The notes under the pieces are model-generated. The model searched no databases, was not told where the DNA came from, and saw only the letters and a program-made list of their open reading frames with translations. A DNA stretch of 43,084 nt from an uncultured Prevotella sp. (GTDB taxonomy: Bacteria; Bacteroidota; Bacteroidia; Bacteroidales; Bacteroidaceae), in assembly GCA_900543975.1 (NCBI GenBank), contig UQTI01000017.1:1-43084 (forward strand), written 5' to 3'. Position 1 is the first letter of the stretch. The number at the start of each line of letters is the position of its first letter. Of the stretch, positions 25,001-32,691 are shown piece after piece. A program made the translations under genes and the position numbers.

Positions 25001-25126
25001 GTAGCTGACGGCGTGTTTGCAGCCGATGGAAGCATCAGCACATCGCAGCTTCAGCGTGGCGCTTATGTCGTAAGCTTCAAGGCTAACGGCAAGGTGCAGA
25101 GCATGAAGGTCAGCATCAACAAGTAA
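22058..25126 (+). CDS. Large adhesin-like surface protein with FN3 domains and T9SS tail (paralogue 2)
   Basis: The product has 1,022 residues and the same domain order as the previous gene: signal peptide (ALPLMAQ), propeller-like part (CTYEGQLYGISYDGDLCKID), two FN3 domains (KATLSWTYPT; HVTLSWNQPQVG), a cleaved-adhesin-like jelly roll (DNSWTIRNDNSKDAEAGWEW), a CARDB-like domain (NEGTDDVKGFSVKLKDQDGA) and a T9SS tail (TYQVYDLAGRKVADGVF, then RGAYVVSFKANGKVQSMKVS). The two genes are a tandem duplication that has diverged throughout. The loop regions differ most, for example after the jelly-roll start. A function in adhesion or in binding host or plant polymers is an inference from domains only. 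Confidence 0.85.
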   Translation: MNRTSTLCKMASLALTMLLCALPLMAQKNTRRPVGDRAAHRKAEPVKIMKVNGQEKYAYGVVGFDYTQYYLQNTFTRFPFTDGATFTKVTDLVDSEHDVTAGAYADGYYYAAVTQTDPESEAMVPVELVRYDIEGDELKSVGPLSGYSRHINDMAYDYSSKNMYAISIFSDGEVSALYTVDLNTAVSTPVGKLDRQFFTLACTYEGQLYGISYDGDLCKIDKNECTVEVVGPTGWKPNYYQSMEFDHTDGTLYWAANLIEGTGNDDCIATVDLNTGAATKVATVGDLPQIAGLYIPFSASAPGTPAAVSNFTVVPGENGATKATLSWTYPTTTFDGLPLSAISSAKLFRDHKLIKTFTGVKPGEKAQYVDELGNVKGAVHHYTMVVVNEVGDGAEAKDFKFVGHDIPAAVTDLKATTNDNIHVTLSWNQPQVGPQGGYVDMSSLSYTVTRSDGKVVAKNLKGTTVTDEVKKALLYTYTVKAVNADGESEAVKTEEHAYGPVKTLPAIFDFKAADEDNSWTIRNDNSKDAEAGWEWTETQNGNAMGHRPSGVAESNDWLMGYYMPFEKDVTYILDFDYMSYGNNKVELLLTKDLDPEATFQQIGTLFAVETKKVKRYSIPFKAKESGTFNVALHAMSPVRADWLYLYHLTVRKAENVNLAAKELTGNVNPVQGEESVYTVKVANEGTDDVKGFSVKLKDQDGAELATKTFAETTIKSGEETDVQIAWKPATTTTTAIKAEVAPTGAADEWAEDDTTDALMIGVRPPFTGKTVSVGLDAKLNAVTTPFAFAWQYAAAQNIYTANEIGVADDQSIVKVAWPYNAMEVTDEDAKDVPVRVYMANTDRTNNTDGWIAESDYTLVYDGTVNIAKQTAAELAITLSKPFTYKKGQNLAVLTVINAEKYSRVMFKAYNSKDQSKAAYEWYNYETPGWFDFTQSGHLDYLKEKSSVTFFMTDAQASGISATTVANLAGTTYQVYDLAGRKVADGVFAADGSISTSQLQRGAYVVSFKANGKVQSMKVSINK

Positions 25127-25227
25127 ACGCTTCAGCTGATGCTCTTTTGAGCAGATCTTTTTTTGAGCTAATATTCTCTTTTGAGCTAATATTTTCTTTG
25201 AGCTAATAAACAGCTGATATAAAAAAC

Positions 25228-25281
25228 GCGGCTGTCTTAAAGACCTTTTTATCGTGAGGTTCTTAAGACAGCCGCTTTTTT
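25228..25281 (+). terminator. Strong terminator after the adhesin pair
   Basis: GCGGCTGTCTTAA (25228-25240) and TTAAGACAGCCGC (25263-25275) are perfect inverted copies followed by six T. The 3' arm with its T-run (ACAGCCGCTTTTTTGTT) is repeated at 25297-25313, a partial duplication. Upstream, TTTGAGCTAATA-type words recur three times at 25173-25206. Confidence 0.85.
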
Positions 25282-25414
25282 GTTTGTTTAAAAAAAACAG
25301 CCGCTTTTTTGTTAAAAAAAGATTAACAACTTTTTTATGCCTACCCAAGCAACAACCAAACCGATTTTTTTGTATATTTGCCATTGAGATGATAACTTAA
25401 AAAAACTAATCGAT

Positions 25415-25972
25415 ATGGCAGCATCTATTTTGAAAAAAGCAGGCAAGTATCTGCAAAATTTAGGAGAGTCGGTTCTCAGCAAGCAACTGGAAAAGCAGGA
25501 GGGCGTGGCTGACATGAACGATGAGTTTGGCTTGCAGCGTTTCGTAACAGCACAGAACACATGGAACAGTTACGATGTCGCAGTAAAGGAGCTGGCAGCG
25601 GGACGCAAACGCAGCCACTGGATCTGGTTCGTGCTGCCACAGATGCGAGGGTTGGGACACAGCTACAAATCAAACTATTACGGCATATCGTGTGGCCATG
25701 AGGCAGAGGCTTATCTCGCACATGAGGTGTTGGGAGAGCGGTTACGCAACGTGTGTGCCGTGCTCTTAGAGCAGGCCGACAAGCACAGGTCGGCGCGTGA
25801 GGTGCTCGGAAGCATTGACGCTCAGAAGACGTTCTCGTCGCTCACCCTCTTCGACTCGGTGTCGCCCAACGACATCTTTGCACAATGTCTTGACCGATGG
25901 TTCGACGGCAAGCGCGACAAACGCACGCTCCTGCTCCTACAGACAACGGCTCACCAAGGCGAAACCCATTGA
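25415..25972 (+). CDS. DUF1810 family protein (185 aa)
   Basis: The conserved DUF1810 signature is clear: LQRFVTAQNTWNSYDVAVKEL, split as LQRFVTAQ and YDVAVKELAAGRKRSHWIWF, then VLPQMRGLGHS, YYGISCGHEAEAYLAHEVLG, RLRNVCAVLL and DAQKTFSSLTLFD. The family is cytosolic and its biochemical function is not established. About 34 residues precede the usual family start; an internal Met at residue 34 (25514) is an alternative start. A TATATTTG box at 25373-25380 without a good -33 partner favours the longer form. The gene stands alone between two terminators. Confidence 0.85.
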   Translation: MAASILKKAGKYLQNLGESVLSKQLEKQEGVADMNDEFGLQRFVTAQNTWNSYDVAVKELAAGRKRSHWIWFVLPQMRGLGHSYKSNYYGISCGHEAEAYLAHEVLGERLRNVCAVLLEQADKHRSAREVLGSIDAQKTFSSLTLFDSVSPNDIFAQCLDRWFDGKRDKRTLLLLQTTAHQGETH

Positions 25973-26010
25973 TTTTAATGGTTTCATTTTAATGGTTTCT
26001 ATTATCCAAT

Positions 26011-26054
26011 AAAGCACCTTCCATTTCTTTATGTGGAGGTGCTTGTTTCTTTAA
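26011..26054 (+). terminator. Terminator after the DUF1810 gene
   Basis: AAGCACCTTCCAT (26012-26024) pairs with ATGTGGAGGTGCTT (26031-26044) with one mismatch, followed by TTTCTTT. Confidence 0.75.
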
Positions 26055-26189
26055 ATGGTAAGCGTTTGTTTTCTTAACGCTGTTTGCTTGTTTTCTTAAT
26101 TATAGATGCTTGCTTTGTTTTAAATAGCTTAAAAAATGCTCCAATAGAGAAAAAACTCATTGTCTTGTCTTGGTTTTCATTTCTTTCAT

Positions 26190-26220
26190 TTTGCGTTGTC
26201 GTAAAAAAGAGATAAATTTG
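26190..26220 (+). promoter_or_regulatory. Promoter of the glycine-zipper lipoprotein gene
   Basis: TTTG (26190-26193) and TAAATTTG (26213-26220) are separated by 19 bases, a full match. Transcription would begin near 26227, which rules out the longer frame beginning at 26170 and supports the ATG at 26305. Confidence 0.65.
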
Positions 26221-26304
26221 CAGCAGAGAACAACATCGTCTAAGAAGACGTTTCGACAAGACAGAAAACAGGAAAGGTATAAAAAGGAAAGAAAGGATAA
26301 GGAT

Positions 26305-27294
26305 ATGAAAAAAACAGCAATTCTTGTCATGTGTGCCGTGCTTACGGTTACAGGCTGTGGAACCTATGCAGGATCAGGCGCTTACACGGGCGCTTCTTTA
26401 GGGTCCATTCTCGGCTCCGCAATAGGAGGCATAAGCAGTGGACCACGCGGAAGCGATGTGGGCACCATAGTGGGCATGGCTGCCGGAGCGGTGATAGGCG
26501 GTGCCATCGGCAATCAAGCCGACCAACAGAACCAAGCCGACTATGACCAATATCAGCGCGACAAGGCTGACCGTGCGGCACGACGCCACAACCAGAAAAA
26601 CAACACTTACGACAATCAAGACGCTTACAGCTCACAAGGCGGTTACAGCTCTCAAGGCGCTTACAGCTCTCAAGATGGCTATAGCTCTCAAGGCGGCTAT
26701 TGCCCGCAGAGCAATGGTCAGACCAACAATGGTTATAATGGTCAGCCGGGCGATGACCGCATAACGTTTGACGAGGGCAACGGCGAGTATGGGTCTAAGG
26801 TCAGCGAGACTGATGTTTACAATTTCCATTCGTCCGACTACACCGGCTCTTACACCGCTCAACAGCCCACCACCTCGTTGCCTGCTACCTCGAGCGTGGA
26901 GCAGCTCACAGAGGGCATGACTTACATGCCGCATATAGAAATAAGGAACGCGCGTGTGGTTGACGATAACCAAGACAAGGTGATAAGTCGTGGCGAGCTG
27001 TGTAAGGTGATCTTCGAAATCTACAACACAGGGCAGCGTCCGCTCTACAACATTCAGCCCTCTGTGGTTGAGGCCACGGGCAACAAGCAGATTTTTATCT
27101 CTCCCGGCATGCATGTGGAACGCCTTATGCCAGGTGCTGGCATCCGCTACACCGCCATGCTCAAGGCTGGTCCGCGTCTGGGCGATGGCTCTGTGCGCAT
27201 CTGCCTGTCGGTGCTCCAAGGCGACAACGCCATCTCGAAGGTGACCGAGTTTGAGGTGCCTACGTCGAAGAAGAAAATTCAGACTGCGAAGTAA
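26305..27294 (+). CDS. Glycine-zipper lipoprotein with YSSQGG repeats (329 aa)
   Basis: The N-terminus MKKTAILVMCAVLTVTGCGT has a lipobox (VTGC), so the protein is a lipoprotein. Residues about 25-75 form a glycine zipper (GASLGSILGSAIGG, then GTIVGMAAGAVIGGAIGN), a motif that inserts in or packs against membranes. A hydrophilic linker follows (DYDQYQRDKADRAARRHNQK) and then five hexapeptide repeats of the YSSQGG/YSSQGA type. The C-terminal domain (about 205-329; MPHIEIRNARVVDDNQDKVI, then CKVIFEIYNTGQRPL) looks like a conserved beta-rich extracytoplasmic module. Its function is unknown; the envelope location is well supported. Confidence 0.8.
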   Translation: MKKTAILVMCAVLTVTGCGTYAGSGAYTGASLGSILGSAIGGISSGPRGSDVGTIVGMAAGAVIGGAIGNQADQQNQADYDQYQRDKADRAARRHNQKNNTYDNQDAYSSQGGYSSQGAYSSQDGYSSQGGYCPQSNGQTNNGYNGQPGDDRITFDEGNGEYGSKVSETDVYNFHSSDYTGSYTAQQPTTSLPATSSVEQLTEGMTYMPHIEIRNARVVDDNQDKVISRGELCKVIFEIYNTGQRPLYNIQPSVVEATGNKQIFISPGMHVERLMPGAGIRYTAMLKAGPRLGDGSVRICLSVLQGDNAISKVTEFEVPTSKKKIQTAK

Positions 27295-27322
27295 GTTTCT
27301 TTTAAGTCGGCTTCGTTATATG

Positions 27323-27368
27323 CTTGCGCAAGCGCGTTTATCTTTTTTCATCGAGCTTGCGCAAGTTT
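27323..27368 (+). terminator. Paired CTTGCGCAAG palindromes, terminator-like
   Basis: The 10-bp palindrome CTTGCGCAAG occurs at 27323-27332 and 27356-27365. The two copies can pair with each other over a 23-base loop and are followed by TTTGTCTGTT. They lie in the 170-base gap between the lipoprotein and esterase genes; alternatively they are a regulator binding site. Confidence 0.4.
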
Positions 27369-27464
27369 GTCTGTTATTGTGTGGTCTTCTTGCATAGGCA
27401 AGCGACATTGAAAGCAAGCAATCTGAAGTTAACCAATAAAAATTTAACATTAAAGACAAAATCT

Positions 27465-28637
27465 ATGAAAAAGCTATTTGTAGCAATGGCTGCCGTGCTC
27501 GCATCAATGAGCATGAGCGCACAACAGAACATCTCGTTCCGTCAGGGCAAACTGGTGTCGCCTCAGGTTAACAGCGACAAAACCGTGACCTTCCGCCTGA
27601 AGGCACCCAAGGCCAAGAGCGTGAAGGTGCTCGCCGACTGGGAGCAGAACAACGGTCAAGGAACATTGAAGAAAGGCAAGGACGGCGTGTGGGAGTATAC
27701 CACCCCTCAGCTCGCTTCAGAGATGTTCACATATCGTTTCGACGTTGACGGCGTGGTGAGCATTGACCCCGTAAACCCGTTCACACGCCGCGACGTGGGC
27801 GATGTGTTCAGCATCTTCTATGTGGGTGGTGGCGTTGCCGACGAGTATCAGGTCAAGGATGTGGCTCACGGTCAGGTTCGCACCGTGTGGTATCACTCAA
27901 ACACAATTAATGCCGATCGCCGCATGAACGTATATCTGCCTGCCGGATATGGCAAGACAGACAAGAAATATCCTGTGTTCTATCTGCTCCACGGCAGCGG
28001 TGGCGACGAGAACGCTTGGCTGGAGCTGGGCAACATCTCACGCATCATGGATAACCTCATTGCTGAAGGCAAGTGTGAGCCTATGATTGTGGTTATGCCT
28101 AACGGCAACTTCGGCAAGCAGGCTGCTGCCGGCGAGACAGCCGAGAACCTCAATTACAAGCCTGTGATGACCAATTTCTTGCCTCATTACAAGGACGGCA
28201 TGTATGAGTTGGCCTTCCCCGAGATTGTAAACTATGTGGACGCAACCTTCAACACCGTTCCCGACAAGGCTCACCGCGCCATTGCCGGTCTGTCGATGGG
28301 TGGCATGCACACGCTCATGATCTCAGCCAATTATCCCGAGATGTTCAACTACATTGGCCTCTACTCGGCAGGTGTCGACTTCACACAAATCAAGATGGAG
28401 GAAATAAAGGCTTATGCTAACCTTGACGCCAAGCTTGCCAAGCTTGCCCAGAGCAATCCGAAGCTCTACTGGATCGCTTGTGGCGACGCTGACCGCCTGA
28501 TGCCTTTCAATAAGCAGCTCATGGAGCGCATGGACAAGGACGGCCTGAAGTATGTCTTCCACGAAAGCTCACGCGGCCATTTGTGGAGCAACTGGCGTCA
28601 GTATTCGCTGCTCTTCATTCCCCAGCTGTTCAAATAA
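27465..28637 (+). CDS. Secreted CE1-type esterase (feruloyl/acetyl esterase-like) with N-terminal Ig-like domain
   Basis: The ATG at 27465 begins a signal peptide (MKKLFVAMAAVLASMSMSAQ). Residues 25-120 form an early-set Ig-like domain typical of these esterases (TVTFRLKAPKAKSVKVLADW, then DGVWEYTTPQL). The esterase-D/CE1 catalytic domain (about 135-390) shows YLLHGSGGDENAW (oxyanion region), the nucleophile elbow GLSMGG with Ser277, Asp343 in ACGDADRLM, and His372 in SRGHLWSNW. Relatives release ferulate or acetate from arabinoxylan. The gene lies 72 bases before a type-B carboxylesterase gene with which it is probably cotranscribed. The exact ester substrate is not evident. Confidence 0.88.
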   Translation: MKKLFVAMAAVLASMSMSAQQNISFRQGKLVSPQVNSDKTVTFRLKAPKAKSVKVLADWEQNNGQGTLKKGKDGVWEYTTPQLASEMFTYRFDVDGVVSIDPVNPFTRRDVGDVFSIFYVGGGVADEYQVKDVAHGQVRTVWYHSNTINADRRMNVYLPAGYGKTDKKYPVFYLLHGSGGDENAWLELGNISRIMDNLIAEGKCEPMIVVMPNGNFGKQAAAGETAENLNYKPVMTNFLPHYKDGMYELAFPEIVNYVDATFNTVPDKAHRAIAGLSMGGMHTLMISANYPEMFNYIGLYSAGVDFTQIKMEEIKAYANLDAKLAKLAQSNPKLYWIACGDADRLMPFNKQLMERMDKDGLKYVFHESSRGHLWSNWRQYSLLFIPQLFK

Positions 28638-28709
28638 GCTGTTTTTTTGTTGATTTCAATAAGTGGAACATGGCAGAACAAAAACAACAATAAATCAAAA
28701 ATAAAAACA

Positions 28710-30335
28710 ATGAGAAAACTGATGTCTTTAATGGCTTGCATGCTGTGTGCAATGATGGGCCATGCACAGCAAGGACCACAAGCCACCACGCGCTACGGCG
28801 TGTTGGAAGGCGTTTGTGAGTCGGGTGTTAACGTGTTTAAGGGCGTGCCCTTTGCCGCACCGCCCGTAGGCGAGAACCGTTGGCGTGCGCCGCAGCCGCT
28901 ACAGGCGTGGCAAGGTGTGCGCAGCGCAAAGAAGTTTGGTGATGACCCCATGCAGGGCAATCCCTTCGGCGACATGGGCTTTGATGCCGAAAAGAAGAGC
29001 GAGGACTGTCTCTACCTGAACGTGTGGACACCTTCGAAGACCATGACCGACCGTCTGCCCGTGGTTATCTACTTTAATGGCGGCGGACTGATAGCCGGGT
29101 CGGGTAGCGAGCCGCGCTATTCGGGTCGACAGATGGCACGCCACGGCATCGTGGCTGTGACAGCCAACTACCGCGAAGGCATCTTCGGCTTCTTCTCGCA
29201 TCCGCAGCTGTCGAAGGAAACGTCTTATAAAGGTTCTGGCAACTATGGCTTCATGGACCAGGCGGCTACCATAAAGTGGGTCTATGAAAACATCGAGGCC
29301 TTTGGCGGTGATCCGAAGCAGATAACCATCGTTGGCGAGTCGGCAGGTTCCATGTCGGTGAGCGCGCTGCTCGTGTCGCCTCTCACACGAGGCATGATTG
29401 CGCGTGCCATGGCTTCATCGGGTGCTGTGTGTGGCCGACGCTTGCTTTCACTTAAGGATGCTGAGAAGCAAGGTGTGGAACAGCTGAAAAAGATTGGATT
29501 GAAAAACATTGCCGAGGCCCGCAAGATGAGTGCCGACGAGCTGATGGCAAAGACCCAGACGGGCGGATTGGCAACTTATTGTCTTGATGGCTACTTCTTT
29601 ACCGAGGATCCTACCGATGCTTATGTTAACGGTCATCAGCAGAAGGTGCCGTTGCTCGTAGGTCGCAACAGCATGGAGATGACACCGCAGGCCTATCTCG
29701 GTGCTAAGGACCCCACGCTGGCAAACCTTCGTCCTGTGCTTGAGGCTGCCTTTGGCGACAAGACAGATGAGGCTATGAAGATGTATGGCCTTAACACCGA
29801 CCGCGATGTGCTGGGAAAGCCAGGCGTTGACTTCGCTTCTGACCAGTTTATCGCCTATGGCACATGGCTCTTTGGCTATCTCCACGCCAAAACCTCAGGA
29901 CAGCCAGTCTATCGTTATTGCTTCACTCGTCCGCGTCCTGAGATGCGCGACAAGGGCTTGGTGGCAGGTCTGGCTGGCGGCGTGCAGAAGAAAGATGAAA
30001 GTGCTGACAAGAAGAACGAGGTGATGACCATTCCTGAAAACGATGTGTTCAAGGGAGCTGTCCATTCGGCAGACATCGAATATGCTATGGCCACGCTGCC
30101 CACCAACCGCGTGTATGACTGGCAGCCTGAAGACTATCGCGTGTCTGACCAGTTCATCAACTATTACGCCAACTTCATAAAGACAGGTAACCCCAACGGT
30201 CTTGGCTTGGCCAACTGGACGTCTATCACAGGTAAGGAGAAGCCCACACAGCTCATCCTTGATGTCAACTCTTATGAGACCTACGATCCTGCCTTTGAGC
30301 AGCGCAACCTGTGGCTCATGCAGTTTAATAACTGA
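28710..30335 (+). CDS. Secreted type-B carboxylesterase
   Basis: The ATG at 28710 begins a signal peptide ending GHAQ. The product has 541 residues of the alpha/beta-hydrolase type-B carboxylesterase family. Motifs in order are GVPFAAPPVGENRWRAPQPL, SEDCLYLNVWTP (97-108), the oxyanion loop FNGGG (122-126, with Asn where His is usual), GNYGFMDQAATIKWVYENI and the nucleophile elbow GESAGS with Ser211. A likely catalytic His lies in FKGAVHSADIEYA near residue 448. It should hydrolyse carboxylic esters in the periplasm or outside the cell. Pairing with the CE1 esterase suggests joint removal of ester decorations from plant polysaccharide. A terminator follows at 30348-30412. Confidence 0.9.
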   Translation: MRKLMSLMACMLCAMMGHAQQGPQATTRYGVLEGVCESGVNVFKGVPFAAPPVGENRWRAPQPLQAWQGVRSAKKFGDDPMQGNPFGDMGFDAEKKSEDCLYLNVWTPSKTMTDRLPVVIYFNGGGLIAGSGSEPRYSGRQMARHGIVAVTANYREGIFGFFSHPQLSKETSYKGSGNYGFMDQAATIKWVYENIEAFGGDPKQITIVGESAGSMSVSALLVSPLTRGMIARAMASSGAVCGRRLLSLKDAEKQGVEQLKKIGLKNIAEARKMSADELMAKTQTGGLATYCLDGYFFTEDPTDAYVNGHQQKVPLLVGRNSMEMTPQAYLGAKDPTLANLRPVLEAAFGDKTDEAMKMYGLNTDRDVLGKPGVDFASDQFIAYGTWLFGYLHAKTSGQPVYRYCFTRPRPEMRDKGLVAGLAGGVQKKDESADKKNEVMTIPENDVFKGAVHSADIEYAMATLPTNRVYDWQPEDYRVSDQFINYYANFIKTGNPNGLGLANWTSITGKEKPTQLILDVNSYETYDPAFEQRNLWLMQFNN

Positions 30336-30347
30336 TTAGCATAACAT

Positions 30348-30412
30348 AAAAAGCGGACTCGGCACTGTGCTCACATCTCTGTTAGGATGGAGCGGTGCAG
30401 AGTCCGCTTTTT
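30348..30412. terminator. Bidirectional terminator between convergent genes
   Basis: AAAAAGCGGACTC (30348-30360) and GAGTCCGCTTTTT (30400-30412) are perfect inverted copies; GCAC/GTGC extends the pairing inside. A/T runs on both sides allow it to serve the carboxylesterase gene and the convergent RlpA-like gene. Confidence 0.85.
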
Positions 30413-30427
30413 CTTGGGGTTATCTTA

Positions 30428-31012
30428 TCATCTTATCCTTTCTGCTCTTGCAGGACGATCTGCTACGGCAGGGTTTTCTGCCTTAGCTGTGATAAGCACG
30501 TCTTTTTTGTTCGGGCTGCTGTTGTGATGATTAATTCTCTTCACCTTCTGCACTTCTTTCTTCGCCCATTCTGCCGAGGCGTAACGAGCACCAGAAGAAA
30601 GCTCGAAATCTATTTCAGGCAGCTCCATTGGCTCAGGTCTGAATGGTATCTTGTTTTTGTCTACCACTTCAACCGTGACCATAGCCACGCCATGGTTCAG
30701 GATGCCTAACTGTTTAGCCGCGCCCCATGAAAGGTCGATAATGCGTCCGCGTCGGTGGGGTCCACGGTCTGTCACCCTAACGATAATCTCCTTGCCGTTG
30801 TTGGGGTTGGTCACTTTCAGCAGTGTGCCGAAAGGATAAGTTTTGTGCGCACAGGTCAGACTGTCGTGATGAAGTCGTTCGCCGCTGCTGGTGCGTGCGC
30901 CTGTGGCTCGTTTCGAATAGTAAGAGGCTTTACCCTTCTGTGTCTGTGCGGCCAGTTGGGCGCAAGCCATAATCATGATTAAGCTTAATAATACCGTTTT
31001 TTTAAATTTCAC
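30428..31012 (-). CDS. RlpA-like double-psi beta-barrel protein, exported
   Basis: I start at the GTG at 31012, giving 194 residues, because it places a normal signal peptide at the N-terminus (KFKKTVLLSLIMIMACAQLAA). The double-psi beta-barrel domain (about 22-110) is intact: GKASYYSKRATGARTSSGER, then LTCAHKTYPFGTLLKVTNP, VRVTDRGPHRRGRIIDLSWG and AAKQLGI. RlpA proteins act on or bind peptidoglycan in the envelope. The C-terminal 80 residues are hydrophilic and basic and lack a SPOR domain. A longer frame beginning at 31111 has no signal sequence at its start. It follows gdhA on the same strand by 131 bases. Confidence 0.85.
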   Translation of the reverse strand: MKFKKTVLLSLIMIMACAQLAAQTQKGKASYYSKRATGARTSSGERLHHDSLTCAHKTYPFGTLLKVTNPNNGKEIIVRVTDRGPHRRGRIIDLSWGAAKQLGILNHGVAMVTVEVVDKNKIPFRPEPMELPEIDFELSSGARYASAEWAKKEVQKVKRINHHNSSPNKKDVLITAKAENPAVADRPARAERIR

Positions 31013-31143
31013 GTTATTAATATTTATGTTTTTTCTAAAACCATGCGGAGCATCTGTCGCGATGCCCTTGTCGTCATGGAGTACGTTCTGACACAGACCT
31101 TCACGAAGCACAATGTTGTGACTTCACTGAATCCATAAGCTTG

Positions 31144-32481
31144 TTACACGATGCCTTGGGCCATCATGGCGTTGGCCACCTTCATGAAGCCCGCCACGTT
31201 GGCGCCCTTCACATAGTCGATGTAGCCGTCAGGCTGTGTTCCATACTTAACGCATTGCTCGTGAATGGAGTGCATGATGTAGTGGAGCTTCTCGTCCACC
31301 TCTCGCTCGCTCCAGTTCAGACGCATTGAGTTCTGTGTCATTTCCAATCCCGAGGTTGCCACGCCGCCAGCATTGACGGCCTTCCCCGGCGCAAAGAGTT
31401 GATGTGCTGCCACAAACTTTTCCACGGCCTCTGCCGTGCAACCCATGTTCGACACCTCGGCAACGCAAAGCGTTCCGTTGGCGATAAGCTTGTCGGCATC
31501 AGCGCCGCCAAGCTCGTTCTGTGTGGCACACGTTAGCGCAATGTCCACCTTCTGACCCCATGGTTTCTCGCCAGGGTAGAATGTGGCGTTCGGAAACTCC
31601 TCGGCATAAGGTCGGCAGATGTCGTTGCCAGAGGCTCTGAGCTCAAGCATGTAGTCGATCTTCTCGCCGCTTATGCCATCGGGATCATAGATGTAGCCGT
31701 CGGGTCCGCTTATTGTCACCACCTTGGCACCCAGCTCTGTGGCTTTCTTCACGGCACCCCATGCCACGTTTCCGAATCCGCTCACCGCCACCGTCTTGCC
31801 GTTGAGGTCGAGACCGCGTGTGGCGAGCATCTGTTTTACAAAGTAGAGAGCTCCGTAGCCCGTGGCTTCGGGGCGTATGCGGGAGCCTCCCCATTCGAGT
31901 CCTTTACCTGTGAGCACACCCTCCCAGCGATGGGTGAGCTTCTTATACATGCCGAAGAGATATCCAATCTCTCTTGCGCCGACTCCAATGTCGCCGGCAG
32001 GCACGTCCTCGTTAGGACCGATGTTTCTGTACAGTTCGGTCATGTATGCTTGGCAGAAGCGCATCACTTCTGCGTCTGACCGTCCTCTTATAGAGAAGTC
32101 GGCACCTCCCTTGCCGCCACCCATGGGCAGCGTGGTCAGCGCGTTCTTGAATGTCTGTTCGAAGCCGAGAAATTTAAGTATCGACAGGTTCACCGACGGG
32201 TGGAAGCGCAAGCCTCCCTTGTAGGGACCGATGGCGCTGTTAAACTGCACTCGGTATCCTATATTGACGTGTACCTCGCCCTTGTCGTCGGTCCACGGCA
32301 CACGGAATGTTATGATGCGTTCTGGTTCAACCAGTCGTTCGATAAGCTTTGCACGCTCAAACTCAGGATGCTTGTTGTAAACGTCCTCAATTGAGGTGAG
32401 CACTTCTCTCACAGCCTGTATGTATTCAGGCTCACCTGGATGTCTGCGCTCCAGGTCTTGAATGATTTTCTCAACATCCAT
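31144..32481 (-). CDS. gdhA: Glutamate dehydrogenase, NADP-type
   Basis: The product has 445 residues from the ATG at 32481 (MDVEKIIQDLERRHPGEPEY), the usual family length. It interconverts 2-oxoglutarate plus ammonia and glutamate, a main ammonia-assimilation step in gut and rumen Bacteroidota. Substrate-binding signatures are VQFNSAIGPYKGGLRFHPSV, LTTLPMGGGKGGADF (catalytic lysine region), and VPAGDIGVGAREIGYLFGMY. The dinucleotide fold has VAVSGFGNVAWGAVKKATEL. KAVNAGGVATSGLEMTQNS near the C-terminus is typical of the hexameric NADP-linked group; cofactor choice is inferred from the family. The promoter at 32545-32576 would give a start site near 32538, excluding the longer frame beginning at 32547. 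Confidence 0.96.
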   Translation of the reverse strand: MDVEKIIQDLERRHPGEPEYIQAVREVLTSIEDVYNKHPEFERAKLIERLVEPERIITFRVPWTDDKGEVHVNIGYRVQFNSAIGPYKGGLRFHPSVNLSILKFLGFEQTFKNALTTLPMGGGKGGADFSIRGRSDAEVMRFCQAYMTELYRNIGPNEDVPAGDIGVGAREIGYLFGMYKKLTHRWEGVLTGKGLEWGGSRIRPEATGYGALYFVKQMLATRGLDLNGKTVAVSGFGNVAWGAVKKATELGAKVVTISGPDGYIYDPDGISGEKIDYMLELRASGNDICRPYAEEFPNATFYPGEKPWGQKVDIALTCATQNELGGADADKLIANGTLCVAEVSNMGCTAEAVEKFVAAHQLFAPGKAVNAGGVATSGLEMTQNSMRLNWSEREVDEKLHYIMHSIHEQCVKYGTQPDGYIDYVKGANVAGFMKVANAMMAQGIV

Positions 32482-32544
32482 AGTAGTAATATTTTTGTTT
32501 AGAATAAGGTCTGGTAGTTGTGACTTTCTGTAATGTTCACGCTG

Positions 32545-32576
32545 CAAATATAGCTTTTTTGTGTGTTAACACCAAA
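32545..32576 (-). promoter_or_regulatory. Promoter of gdhA
   Basis: On the minus strand TTTG (32576-32573) and TATATTTG (32552-32545) are separated by 20 bases, a full match to the Bacteroidota consensus. The leader would be about 57 nt. Confidence 0.65.
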
Positions 32577-32691
32577 TTTTTTTGCAGTTTTTTACTTTTA
32601 TTAGTTGCACAATGGTTTGCATGACACGCTTTTTCTGCCTTTAACCCAAATCGGTCGTTATGGCTTGCTTGGATTTAACGCCAAAAACATG

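Noticed and set aside
26170..26304. N-terminal extension of the lipoprotein frame
   Set aside because: A full-consensus promoter lies at 26190-26220 inside it, and the ATG at 26305 gives a perfect lipoprotein signal.
32482..32547. N-terminal extension of glutamate dehydrogenase
   Set aside because: The promoter -7 box overlaps its first codons and the shorter product has the normal family length.
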